In this document: piece after piece, positions 25,320-33,865 of the stretch
Layout: each line of letters opens with the position of its first letter
Numbering within the stretch: the first letter of the stretch is position 1
Assembly: GCF_019331735.1 (NCBI RefSeq)
Contig: NZ_JAHBBH010000006.1
Span: 1-64,000 of the forward strand
Reading direction: 5' to 3'
Length of the DNA stretch: 64,000 nt
Origin: Bifidobacterium miconis
GTDB lineage: Bacteria > Actinomycetota > Actinomycetes > Actinomycetales > Bifidobacteriaceae
The notes under the pieces: model-generated
What the model was told of the DNA's origin: nothing
What the model saw: only the letters and a program-made list of their open reading frames with translations
Databases searched by the model: none
Translations under genes and position numbers: made by a program

Positions 25320-26687
25320 ATGGCGAACCCGATCATTGAGGAGAAGTTGAGAAGCTTCCGAATTGAGGACTTCCAGCCGATCGTGCCCCGCGAACTTGAT
25401 TTGGGCAGGCCGCTGCAACCAAAGATCGGCAATCTGGCAAAAGTGATCGTCGGCATGAGGCGCAGCGGCAAAAGCTACCGTCTGTTTCAGGAAATGGAGG
25501 CATTGCACGCTTCCGGCATTGGCTGGAACCGTATCTGCTACATCAACTTCGAAGACGACCGATTGGGTGACGTCACTCCGGAAACCGGAGACGAAGCACT
25601 GGAAACGTTCTACGCGATGCACCCGGAGAGCATGAGAGACGGTATTTACCTGTTCTTTGACGAATTGCAGGAAATGCAAGGATGGGGTCGATGGTTGCGT
25701 CGCATCATCGACACCACCAAGGCGACGGTCTATGTGACCGGATCCTCGTCGAAAATGCTCTCGAAAGAAATCTCCACCGAATTCCGTGGCCGAGCATTGG
25801 ACTTTGAACTGCTGCCGTTCTCCTTCCGCGAGTTCGTGCGCGCGCATGGGATTACCGACGATGAACTGTTGCATCGTTCGCCTCAATCTGGATATTCAAC
25901 CGAGGAGCGACTGATCCTCTCGAACGCAATGACAAGGTACCTAGAAGAAGGTGGATTCCCTGCAGCGCAGGGACTGCCGACGCCCCAGCGCGTGGCGCTG
26001 CTGCAGTCGTACGTACAACGCGTGGTATCTCGCGATGTAGTGGAACGATACGACATTGCCCGACCAAGAGTCGCCGCCATGATGGCACGCCGTGTACTCG
26101 GCTGCAATGGCAAGACGTTGTCCGTACGCAAAATCGAGAACGAGTTGCGTTCCGCTGGGCTGACCACCAGTCGAGAACTGCTCGGAGACCTGCTGGAATA
26201 CTTCGAGGATGCCTATCTGGTGTTCCGTATGCGAGAATTTTCCATGGCATTGCGCGAGAAAACTACATCCATGCCCAAGGTGTATGCCATCGACCCCGGC
26301 CTGGCCGCAGCTGCAAGCACGGCAAGTGCGAAGGACGAGGGGCAGCGGTTGGAAAACGCCGTCTATCTCGAACTGCGCCGACGAACCATCGGCTTTCGGC
26401 GCGACGGCATCTCATCATGCCACACTCAAGCGCATGGATACGAAGTCGACTTCGTCGTCGGCGACGTGCTCGAACAGGAACAATACGAACTCTGCCAAGT
26501 CACCGCGGCAATGGATGATCCCCAAACCGCCGAACGTGAAACCCGTGCATTATGGGAGCTCATGGAAGAACGGGGACTTCAGGAAGGCATCATCATCGTC
26601 GGCCAAGGCAAGGAATGCGAATACCGTCGGAACGGGTCCGTCATTCACCAAATTCCGGCATGGAAATGGTTCCTGAACAACAAGTAA
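25320..26687 (+). CDS. AAA-type ATPase with DUF4143 domain
   Basis: 455 residues. P-loop GMRRSGKSY, Walker B IYLFFDELQEM, sensor-like YVTGSSSKML, then the arginine-rich AAA end and a C-terminal DUF4143 domain whose YEVDFVV resembles a PD-(D/E)xK nuclease core. Families like this are abundant in bifidobacteria; their biological function is not established. GAAGGATAAG precedes the ATG. Upstream dyads suggest self-control. Codon use is less GC-biased than the flanking core genes, which fits transfer. Intact, in contrast to the relative at 33866-35034. Confidence 0.88.
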   Translation: MANPIIEEKLRSFRIEDFQPIVPRELDLGRPLQPKIGNLAKVIVGMRRSGKSYRLFQEMEALHASGIGWNRICYINFEDDRLGDVTPETGDEALETFYAMHPESMRDGIYLFFDELQEMQGWGRWLRRIIDTTKATVYVTGSSSKMLSKEISTEFRGRALDFELLPFSFREFVRAHGITDDELLHRSPQSGYSTEERLILSNAMTRYLEEGGFPAAQGLPTPQRVALLQSYVQRVVSRDVVERYDIARPRVAAMMARRVLGCNGKTLSVRKIENELRSAGLTTSRELLGDLLEYFEDAYLVFRMREFSMALREKTTSMPKVYAIDPGLAAAASTASAKDEGQRLENAVYLELRRRTIGFRRDGISSCHTQAHGYEVDFVVGDVLEQEQYELCQVTAAMDDPQTAERETRALWELMEERGLQEGIIIVGQGKECEYRRNGSVIHQIPAWKWFLNNK

Positions 26688-26790
26688 CGAATCCGTGGCA
26701 GGCCATGAAGGCAACCCGACACGCCTCCCGCCGCCGGTACAGAGTGGGAGTCTTCTATGAGAATTCCCGCTTGATGGGTTCTCGACTGAA

Positions 26791-26960
26791 TGTGGGCATG
26801 AACCGTTCGTTTGTCTGCCCGCTCACAGGATCGTGGGCATACGCCGACCACGTATGGGCTCAGAACCAGTTCTTTGTGGTCGGTCTGTGCCCACGATCGT
26901 CTACGTGTACTGGTTATGCCCACGAATCGGGCTGCGTCATGTACCGGTTATGCCCACGAT
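26791..26960. repeat. Array of CGTGGGCATA words, locus 2
   Basis: GTGGGCAT (26792) and GATCGTGGGCA (26829-26839) face TGCCCACGATC (26888-26898), with a second inner stem CGACCAC (26845) / GTGGTCG (26876): an 11-bp plus 7-bp hairpin. Two more ATGCCCACGA words follow near 26927 and 26950. The rest of the 26688-27118 gap shows nothing recognisable. Confidence 0.8.
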
Positions 26961-27118
26961 CGTTTTCCGGCGAGGATCAGCGGCGTTTGATCTCCGTCAA
27001 TCATCGGCGTAAACATTCCGCCCATACCCACAATCATTACGACCAAGCAGCAGAAAGGAGGATTGCATCGCGAGAAGCGTCGCGATGCTCCAAATCAAAC
27101 CGCACAACCCATACACAT

Positions 27119-27403
27119 GTGAGGACGGTGGTACTCGCGGCGCCGGTGTATCGCGTGTATAACCGTAATTCCGGTTTGCATCATTACACGACGAGCAAGG
27201 CCGAGCGTGACTATCTGGTCAAGCTTGGTTGGCGTGACGAGGGTACGTCGTTCAAGGCCGTGAAGGCTGACGCGTCGAACAAGAACCTGAAACCGGTGTA
27301 TTGCGAGTACAACCGTCATGATGACAACCACAATTGGACGATGAACAAGGCTGAGCATGATCATTTGGTCAAGCTTGGTTGGAAGGACGAGGGTGTTGCC
27401 TGA
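27119..27403 (+). pseudogene. Remnant of DUF5648-type surface repeat protein
   Basis: About 94 residues with two repeats of the kind that end large secreted bifidobacterial proteins: PVYRVYNRNSGLHHYTTSKA with LVKLGWRDEG, then PVYCEYNRHDDNHNW with LVKLGWKDEG. No signal peptide or catalytic part remains, and the frame runs open upstream without a family match, so this is the 3' end of a lost gene. GTG at 27119 is a nominal start only. Confidence 0.65.
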
Positions 27404-27444
27404 TGGAGCCGGAAGTAGCGTGCTGCTGACCGTCAATGACCATT

Positions 27445-27476
27445 GAGTGGGAGTTTCCTCGTGGAGGCTCCCACTC
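27445..27476 (+). terminator. Terminator behind the DUF5648 remnant
   Basis: GAGTGGGAG pairs with CTCCCACTC across a 14-base loop, followed by TTTG. Confidence 0.75.
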
Positions 27477-27502
27477 TTTGTATTGTGGTCGTGACGGCTT
27501 AC

Positions 27503-27825
27503 GTGTTGGAATCGCGCTTTGCGCGATGCTGTGTTGTTGGCGGCCTTCGGCCGCGACGCTCCCTCAGTCACGCTTCGCGTGCCAGCGTCCTGCAATTATG
27601 GACTCGCTTCGCGAGCATTATTGCTGGCTCGCTATCGCTCGCTCCTCGCCTAAAAACAGTCCACTGGACTGTTTTCTTCACGGCTCGGCCTAGCTGAGGG
27701 AGCCGAGGCTCCGCCAGCATCATAGTGCGTTGGACACATGCGGGCGCGACGGCGCGATGCTGAGATTGCGCTGCCGCGCAATCTCATGGCAACGCAGCAT
27801 CACGCGACGGTGTGATTCCGATGCC
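27503..27825 (+). repeat. MITE-B copy 3, enlarged by a hairpin module
   Basis: The left end GTTGGAATCGCGCTTTGCGC and the inverted right end (GTGATTCCGATGCC) match the termini of the 10851 copy. The core GACGCTCCCTCAGTCACGC...GAGGGAGCCGAGGCTCCGCC is split by about 95 bp starting CCTGCAATTATGGAC and containing ACAGTCCACTGGACTGT and TTCACGGCTC, the module also seen at 7900 and 33640. Confidence 0.75.
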
Positions 27826-28004
27826 ACTGGGCAGCTGACCATATGCAACAACATGCGAAGAGCTGTTGTCTGGTGCTGGAGGGCAATGCGCGGCGGTGTT
27901 CACTGGTTGTTCATGTGGGGATGGTGCGGGGGAGCGGATGAGCTTCTACGATGGAGTAGAGCGGCGGAGCGCAGATCGGTGGTTGTTGCGGAGAAGGGAA
28001 GATC

Positions 28005-28802
28005 GTGGACGATACGTCGGTGAAGAACTCTCCGAAAGCGGGGAAAGACGACGGCGACGGAAAGCATGATTGGCGGTCGGCGCTGCGCGCGCCGATTGCC
28101 GCGCCGATCATCGCGGCGATCGCTGCGGTTGCGCTGGTGCTGGCGGGCGCGTTCGGCGCTGGTTGGGCCGCGAACGGCGCACAGTCCGCACGGCAGGTCG
28201 ACGCCGTATCCAAGCAGCTGGCGGATCGTGACAAACGGTTGAAGGAACTCAAAACCAAGTACGGCGAGGTGTTGGACGAACGCGGGTCGTTGCAGACCAG
28301 CAACGACGAACTGAGCGCAAAAAACGACGATCTGACGAGGAAAAACAACGATTTGACCGCCAAAAACAAGGAACTCGATGCAGCGAACAAGAAGCTCAAA
28401 GCAGATGCGGCGGCGGCCGGCGGGGGTTTGTCCAAGGCCGGGGGACTGCTGATCGCCGTCGAAGGATATTCCGAACGCGAAGAGTATGGTCCGGACTCGC
28501 ACGAACTGCACATGACGGTCCGCAACTACACCGCCGGCACGTTCAGCATGATTTCCATCGGCTACGAACTGCGCGACGCGTCCGGCAAAACCGTGGGCAC
28601 GAAGCGCTACGCGTTCAACGCGCCTGACACGTCGGTCGGCCCCGGCCAAAGCATCGACATCTACGACATCCTGTACAACGTGACCAACTGGTCCGGCCTG
28701 ACCGTCGTACCGCTCGACTGGAACGCCTCCGCGCAAAGCGACAACGGCCCCTACATCAACGGCCACTACGATGCCAAGGTCAAAACCTACGTGCTCCAGT
28801 GA
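28005..28802 (+). CDS. Membrane-anchored coiled-coil protein
   Basis: 265 residues of unknown function. One membrane segment (about 35-57, AAIAAVALVLAGAFGAGWAA) follows a short charged cytoplasmic tail; then a heptad coiled coil (about 65-130) with tandem KNDDL / KNNDL / KNKEL words; then a beta-rich C-terminal domain (about 145-265) resembling FxLYD or telomeric-repeat-like extracellular domains. GTG start at 28005 follows AGAAGGGA. It stands alone between a MITE and the marR promoter and is one of the few intact genes of this stretch. Confidence 0.75.
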   Translation: MDDTSVKNSPKAGKDDGDGKHDWRSALRAPIAAPIIAAIAAVALVLAGAFGAGWAANGAQSARQVDAVSKQLADRDKRLKELKTKYGEVLDERGSLQTSNDELSAKNDDLTRKNNDLTAKNKELDAANKKLKADAAAAGGGLSKAGGLLIAVEGYSEREEYGPDSHELHMTVRNYTAGTFSMISIGYELRDASGKTVGTKRYAFNAPDTSVGPGQSIDIYDILYNVTNWSGLTVVPLDWNASAQSDNGPYINGHYDAKVKTYVLQ

Positions 28803-28865
28803 CGGTCGTCTCATCGGAATCGTCCGTGCTGCAACTTCTGATGCAACGGCATCTCCGATATTCGG

Positions 28866-28893
28866 AATAATGTGCTTGCGATTACATTATTTT
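28866..28893 (+). terminator. Possible terminator after the coiled-coil gene
   Basis: AATAATGT faces ACATTATT across ten bases and is followed by TTC. The stem is AT-rich and weak. Confidence 0.4.
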
Positions 28894-28915
28894 CGAGCGC
28901 ATTACTAAGTGTTTA

Positions 28916-29036
28916 TGTGCTCTAGAGCACAGTATTCGCGCGGTGCCTCGCGACACGCGGATTGTTGCATGTGCAACTGTTGTATGGGGTACGTATTATG
29001 CTCTGATGTTGCATATGCAACTGTTGCATATGGAAC
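28916..29036. promoter_or_regulatory. MarR operator cluster before the ABC exporter operon
   Basis: A perfect 16-bp palindrome TGTGCTCTAGAGCACA (28916) is followed by three near-identical 14-mers: GTTGCATGTGCAAC (28964), GTTGCATATGCAAC (29008, perfect) and GTTGCATATGGAAC (29023). TATTAT at 28995 could be the -10 box between sites one and two. This is the expected layout for a self-repressing MarR regulator. Confidence 0.8.
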
Positions 29037-29058
29037 GATATGCCGTGATGGGAGGAAT

Positions 29059-29619
29059 ATGGACCAGCATGTCCTCAGCGTCGAAATGCGCATGCTCACC
29101 AAGGCGGTGGACCGGTATCTGGGCGAAAGCATGCCCGAATCGGCCCGGGCTGCCACCGGCGGCAACGCGCGCATCATCATCTTCCTCGACCGCAACCGCG
29201 ACAAGCCGATCTACCAGCACACCATCGAGCAGAAGTTCTGCATCACGCGTTCCACCGCATCGCGCGTGCTCGCCCTCATGGAAAAGAAAGGGCTGATCGT
29301 GCGCGAGCCCGTGCCGCACGACGCGCGGCTCAAGCGCATCGTGCTCACGCCCGCGGCCGACGACATCGTCGCCGACCTCAAGGCGAACGGCGAGAGGACC
29401 GAACGGCTGCTCGTGGAAGGGCTCACGACGCTGGAACAGGAAACCCTGCGGATGTACATCCGGCACATGAGAGAGAACATCGACGAGGCACAGAAGGATT
29501 TCGAACGTCACCATACGGTTTCCCACTCGCGCGAAGCGGTGCTGCCGGAGCGTGGGCCGGACGGGGACCGTGACGACAACATGGACGACATGGACGATAT
29601 GAAGGAGGAAAGCAAATGA
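29059..29619 (+). CDS. MarR-family regulator of the ABC exporter
   Basis: 186 residues. Winged HTH: IEQKFCITRSTASRVLALME (recognition helix region) and the wing PHDARLKRIVLT, typical of MarR. The C-terminal tail is acidic and Met/Asp-rich (DDNMDDMDDMKEESK). GGGAGGA precedes ATG 29059. The stop overlaps the start of the exporter by four bases, so the three genes form one operon, and the GTTGCATATGCAAC sites upstream are its likely operators. The inducer is probably a compound exported by the transporter. Confidence 0.93.
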   Translation: MDQHVLSVEMRMLTKAVDRYLGESMPESARAATGGNARIIIFLDRNRDKPIYQHTIEQKFCITRSTASRVLALMEKKGLIVREPVPHDARLKRIVLTPAADDIVADLKANGERTERLLVEGLTTLEQETLRMYIRHMRENIDEAQKDFERHHTVSHSREAVLPERGPDGDRDDNMDDMDDMKEESK

Positions 29620-31568
29620 GCGACAACGCAACCGCCACCGAAGCGGCCATCGAACGGTCGCGCAAGGCCATCGAGCCTGACCGGCCGAAGCACGTCATCC
29701 GCACGCTTGGCGGATCCCTGCGCGAATACAGGAGGGAAAGCCTGCTCGCGCCGCTGTTCGTATTCATCGAAAGCATTCTGGAAATCCTGATCCCCACGGT
29801 CATGGCCTCGCTCATCGACCAGGGCATCAGCGGCGGCAGCATGCCCGCCATCATCAAATTCGGCCTGATCCTGCTCGTCTGCTCGATCATCTCGCTGGGC
29901 AGCGGCTTCCTCGCCGGACGCTTCTCGGCCGTCGCCGCGGCGGGCTTCGCGAAGAACCTGCGCCGCGACCAGTTCGAAAAGGTGCAGGCGTTCAGCTTCA
30001 CCAACATCGACCGGTTCTCCACCGGCTCGATCATCACGCGACTGACTACCGACGTGACCAACCTGCAGAACGCGTACGGCATGATGATCCGCATGGGCGT
30101 GCGCGCCCCGATCATGGTCGTGGTCGCGTGGATCTTCTCGTTCCGCATCTCGCCGTCCATCTCCATGGTGTTCCTCGCGTGCATCCCGATCCTCGGCCTC
30201 GGCCTGTGCGGCCTCGCCGTGCTCGTCCACCCCGTGTTCGAGCGCGTGTTCCACACGTACGACGCGCTCAACAACGTCGTCGACGAGAACCTGCAGGGCA
30301 TCCGCGTGGTGAAGTCGTACAACCGCGAAGACCACGAAATCTCCAAGTTCGACCGCATTTCCCGGCGCATCTTCAAGGACTTCACGCTCGCCGAGCGCAT
30401 CATGAGCTTCAACAGCCCGATCATGATGTTCTGCATCTACGCCTCGATGATCCTCATCGCGTGGATGGGCGCGCAGCAGATCGTCGCCTCCGGCAACAAC
30501 GCCGCATTGGGCCTGACCACCGGCGACCTGACCGCGCTGGTGACGTACGCGATGCAGATCCTCATGTCCATGATGATGCTGTCGATGATCTTCGTCATGT
30601 TCATCATCTCGCAGGCGTCCGCCGAACGTATCTGCCAGGTGCTGCAGGAGGAAAGCACCGTGACGAACCCGGCCAAGCCGGTCACGGCCGTCGCCGACGG
30701 CTCGATCGAATTCGACCACGTCACGTTCCGTTACTCCGACAGCTCCGAGAAGCCGGTGCTCGACGACATCGATCTCGACATTCATTCCGGCATGACCGTC
30801 GGCATCGTCGGCGGCACCGGTTCGGCCAAGTCGTCGCTGGTGCAGCTCGTGCCGCGACTGTACGACGTGAGCTCCGGCTCGCTCAAGGTCGGCGGCGTCG
30901 ACGTGCGCGACTACGACCTCGAAGTCCTGCGCGACCAGGTCGCGATGGTGCTGCAGAAGAACGTGCTGTTTTCCGGCACGATCGCCGAAAACCTGCGCTG
31001 GGGCAACCCGGACGCCAGCGACGAGGAGATCCGCCACGCCTGCCGGCTCGCGCAGGCCGACGGCTTCATCCAGGAATTCCCCGACAAGTACGACACGTAC
31101 ATCGAACAGGGCGGCACCAACGTGTCCGGCGGCCAGCGCCAGCGCCTGTGCATCGCGCGGGCGCTGCTCAAGAAGCCGAAGATCCTGATCCTCGACGACT
31201 CGACCTCCGCCGTCGACACCAAGACTGACAAGCTGATCCGCGCCGCGTTCCACAACGAGATTCCGGACACGACCAAGATCATCATCGCCCAGCGCGTCGC
31301 CTCCGTGCAGGAATCCGACATGATCCTCGTCATGGACAACGGCCGCATCATGGCCAAGGGCACGCACGACGAACTGCTCGCAACCTGCGACGAATACCGG
31401 TCCATCTACGAATCCCAGACCAAGAACACCGCCGAAGGCCAGGCCGCGCTCGACGCGACCGCCGCGCGCGAAGCCGCCGCGGTGCGCGCCGAGGCGGAAC
31501 ACGTCAACGCTCACGCCGACGAACAGGCCGGCGCACATGCCAACGCACAGGAAGGAGAAGCGCGATGA
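29616..31568 (+). CDS. Heterodimeric ABC exporter subunit with degenerate ATPase site
   Basis: 650 residues: six-helix ABC exporter membrane domain (to about 330) fused to a nucleotide-binding domain. Walker A is GGTGSAKSS (Ala for the usual second-last Gly), signature VSGGQRQRL, Walker B LILDDSTSAVD with Asp where the catalytic Glu normally stands, and Gln replaces the switch His in IAQRVAS. These are the marks of the non-catalytic half of TM287/288, BmrCD and LmrCD-type exporters. A charged Ala/Glu tail of about 40 residues follows. ATG overlaps the marR stop; the stop overlaps the partner start. Confidence 0.93.
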   Translation: MSDNATATEAAIERSRKAIEPDRPKHVIRTLGGSLREYRRESLLAPLFVFIESILEILIPTVMASLIDQGISGGSMPAIIKFGLILLVCSIISLGSGFLAGRFSAVAAAGFAKNLRRDQFEKVQAFSFTNIDRFSTGSIITRLTTDVTNLQNAYGMMIRMGVRAPIMVVVAWIFSFRISPSISMVFLACIPILGLGLCGLAVLVHPVFERVFHTYDALNNVVDENLQGIRVVKSYNREDHEISKFDRISRRIFKDFTLAERIMSFNSPIMMFCIYASMILIAWMGAQQIVASGNNAALGLTTGDLTALVTYAMQILMSMMMLSMIFVMFIISQASAERICQVLQEESTVTNPAKPVTAVADGSIEFDHVTFRYSDSSEKPVLDDIDLDIHSGMTVGIVGGTGSAKSSLVQLVPRLYDVSSGSLKVGGVDVRDYDLEVLRDQVAMVLQKNVLFSGTIAENLRWGNPDASDEEIRHACRLAQADGFIQEFPDKYDTYIEQGGTNVSGGQRQRLCIARALLKKPKILILDDSTSAVDTKTDKLIRAAFHNEIPDTTKIIIAQRVASVQESDMILVMDNGRIMAKGTHDELLATCDEYRSIYESQTKNTAEGQAALDATAAREAAAVRAEAEHVNAHADEQAGAHANAQEGEAR

Positions 31569-33583
31569 GCGACGCGAAGCAGGACTTCAAGAACCGCAAG
31601 CCGGGCATGGCCAAGCCGGCCCCCGGCACCACCAAGCGCATCTTCGGCTACATCATGCAATACAGGTGGCGCGTCGTCGCCATCGTCGTCTGCATTCTCG
31701 TCGGCGCGGCCGCACAGGCCGGATCCGCGCTGTTCCTCCAGTCGCTCATCGACACGTACATCCTGCCGATGGTCGGCGCGACCGACCCCGACTGGGGACC
31801 GCTGCTGCGAGCCATCAGCCTCATGGGCTGCCTGTACGTGGCCGGCATCGTCTCCAGCTGGCTGTGGCAGTGGCTCATCGTCACCGTCGAACAGGGCACG
31901 CTCAAGAAGATCCGCGACGACATGTTCGCCCACCAGCAGTACCTGCCGATCCGCTACTTCGACACCAACGAGCACGGCGACATCATGAGCCGCTACACCA
32001 ACGACACCGACACGCTGCGCCAGGCCATCAGCCAGTCGTTCCCGCAGATGTTCGCCTCCGCAATCTCCGCGATCGCCGCCGTCGTCTCCATGCTCTGGCT
32101 GTCCATTCCGCTCACCGTGTTCGTGCTGCTGTTCACCGTGCTGCTGTTCTTCGTGATCCGCGCGGTCGTCGGCCGCGCCGGACGCTACTTCGTCAAGCAG
32201 CAGCAGTGGATCGGCGACGTCAACGCGTTCGTCGAGGAATCCGTCAACGGCCAGAAGGTCATCAAGGTCTTCAACCACGAGGACACCACGCAGAAGACCT
32301 TCGACGAGAAGAACGACGAGCTGTTCGAGGCTTCGGCCGCGGCGAACACGTGGGGCAACGTCACCATGCCGATCGTGGGCAACATGGGTTACATGCTGTA
32401 CATCCTGCTTGCCATCATCGGCGGCGCGATGGCGCTCGGCGGCGTCGGCAACGTCGGTCTTTCGGGCTTCGGCACGCTCACGCTCGGCACGCTCATCTCC
32501 CTGCTCACCTTGTCCCGCTCGTTCATCAACCCGCTCGGCCAGGTCTCCATGCAGCTCAACATGGTGATGATGGCGCTCGCCGGCGCCTCCCGCATCTTCG
32601 CGCTCATGGATGAGCCGGTCGAATCCGACGACGGCACCGTGACGCTGGTCAACGTCGAGCTCGCCTCGGACGGCCGCACCATGACCGAAGTCGACCACGA
32701 AACCGGCCACTGGGCGTGGAAGCGCGAAGCCGGCGACGACGGCACGCGCTCGCTTAAGGCCGCCGAAAAACTGCACGGCAAGGCTCGCGAGGTCGCGCTC
32801 AAGGCCAAGGAGCAGGCTGTCACCTCGCCCGACGGGCGTTTGACGCTGCTGCAGGGCGACGTGCGCTTCACTAATGTGACCTTCGGCTACAACCCGGACA
32901 AGCCGGTCCTGCACGACATCACGTGGTTCGCCAAGCCGGGGCAGAAGATGGCGCTGGTGGGCGCCACCGGTGCCGGCAAGACCACGGTGACCAACCTGAT
33001 CAACCGGTTCTACGACATTCAGGAAGGCCAGATCCTCTACGATGGCATCGACGTGAAGAACATCCGTAAGCCCGACCTGCGCCGCTCGCTCGGCATCGTG
33101 CTGCAGGATGTGAACCTGTTCACCGGTACCGTGATGGACAACATCCGCTATGGCCGCCTTGACGCCTCCGACGAGGAGTGCATCGAGGCCGCAAAGCTCG
33201 TGAACGCGGACGGCTTCATCCGCATGCTACCGCAGGGCTACCAGACCGTGCTCGAAGGCGACGGCTCGGGCCTGTCGCAAGGCCAGCGCCAGCTGATCTC
33301 CATCGCGCGCGCCGCCGTGGCCGACTCCCCGGCGCTGATCCTCGACGAGGCCACCTCGTCGATCGACACGCGCACCGAGGAAGTCGTGCAGGCCGGCATG
33401 GACGCGCTCATGAAGGGCCGCACCGTGTTCGTCATCGCGCACCGCCTATCCACCGTGCGCAACTCCGACGTGATCATGGTGCTCGACCACGGCAACATCA
33501 TCGAACGCGGCTCGCACGACGAGCTCATTGCGCAGAAGGGCGAGTACTACCAGCTCTACACGGGTGCGGTGGAGCTCGAGTAA
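31565..33583 (+). CDS. Heterodimeric ABC exporter subunit with canonical ATPase site
   Basis: 672 residues. Membrane domain with six helices, then an insert of about 75 residues (roughly 360-440, charged, containing HETGHWAWKRE and KLHGKAREVALKAK) before the nucleotide-binding domain: Walker A GATGAGKTT, signature LSQGQRQLI, Walker B LILDEATSS with catalytic Glu, and switch His in VIAHRLS. It supplies the active ATPase centre for the upstream subunit; together they should export drugs, bile-like amphiphiles or peptides. Start ATG overlaps the previous stop (ATGA). Confidence 0.94.
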   Translation: MSDAKQDFKNRKPGMAKPAPGTTKRIFGYIMQYRWRVVAIVVCILVGAAAQAGSALFLQSLIDTYILPMVGATDPDWGPLLRAISLMGCLYVAGIVSSWLWQWLIVTVEQGTLKKIRDDMFAHQQYLPIRYFDTNEHGDIMSRYTNDTDTLRQAISQSFPQMFASAISAIAAVVSMLWLSIPLTVFVLLFTVLLFFVIRAVVGRAGRYFVKQQQWIGDVNAFVEESVNGQKVIKVFNHEDTTQKTFDEKNDELFEASAAANTWGNVTMPIVGNMGYMLYILLAIIGGAMALGGVGNVGLSGFGTLTLGTLISLLTLSRSFINPLGQVSMQLNMVMMALAGASRIFALMDEPVESDDGTVTLVNVELASDGRTMTEVDHETGHWAWKREAGDDGTRSLKAAEKLHGKAREVALKAKEQAVTSPDGRLTLLQGDVRFTNVTFGYNPDKPVLHDITWFAKPGQKMALVGATGAGKTTVTNLINRFYDIQEGQILYDGIDVKNIRKPDLRRSLGIVLQDVNLFTGTVMDNIRYGRLDASDEECIEAAKLVNADGFIRMLPQGYQTVLEGDGSGLSQGQRQLISIARAAVADSPALILDEATSSIDTRTEEVVQAGMDALMKGRTVFVIAHRLSTVRNSDVIMVLDHGNIIERGSHDELIAQKGEYYQLYTGAVELE

Positions 33584-33728
33584 CCGGCAACAGCGGACGG
33601 CCTGACGGCCGGCTGTCATGTTTCCTCAGCACTGTCGTGCTTCGGCGTCGCCTACGGACAGTCCACCGGACTGTCCATTTGACGGCTCCGCAGCTCTACA
33701 CGGGTGCAGTGGAGCTCGAGTAGCCGGC
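33551..33728 (+). repeat. Duplicated 3' end of the exporter gene around a hairpin insert
   Basis: The last 33 coding bases plus stop (CAGCTCTACACGGGTGC to GAGTAACCGGC, 33551-33588) recur at 33691-33728 with two or three changes (GTGCAGTGG, GAGTAGCC). The 102 bases between hold GGACAGTCCACCGGACTGTCC (central dyad) and TTGACGGCTC, related to the module in the MITEs at 7900 and 27640. This looks like a long target duplication or a template-switch product. Confidence 0.8.
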
Positions 33729-33755
33729 CACGATGGTCAGTGTCTGTGGCCAATG

Positions 33756-33795
33756 CTGTGGGGTGTGTGCATCAATCGGTGCGTACACCCCACAG
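33756..33795 (+). terminator. Terminator of the marR-ABC operon
   Basis: CTGTGGGGTGT pairs with ACACCCCACAG across 18 bases. No T run follows. It lies between the exporter and the converging ATPase pseudogene. Confidence 0.6.
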
Positions 33796-33865
33796 CCGTA
33801 TTCGGGTGTACGAAGACGCGCGCGTGCGTCATGCGCATAGGCAGGCGTTGCAGTTGAGCGCACGT

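Noticed and set aside
31511..32914. Antisense frame opposite the second exporter subunit
   Set aside because: Arg/His/Ala-rich shadow without start signal or motif.
33178..33723. Separate small gene ending in the same residues as the exporter
   Set aside because: It is an out-of-frame reading that enters the duplicated 3' end; only the duplication is real.
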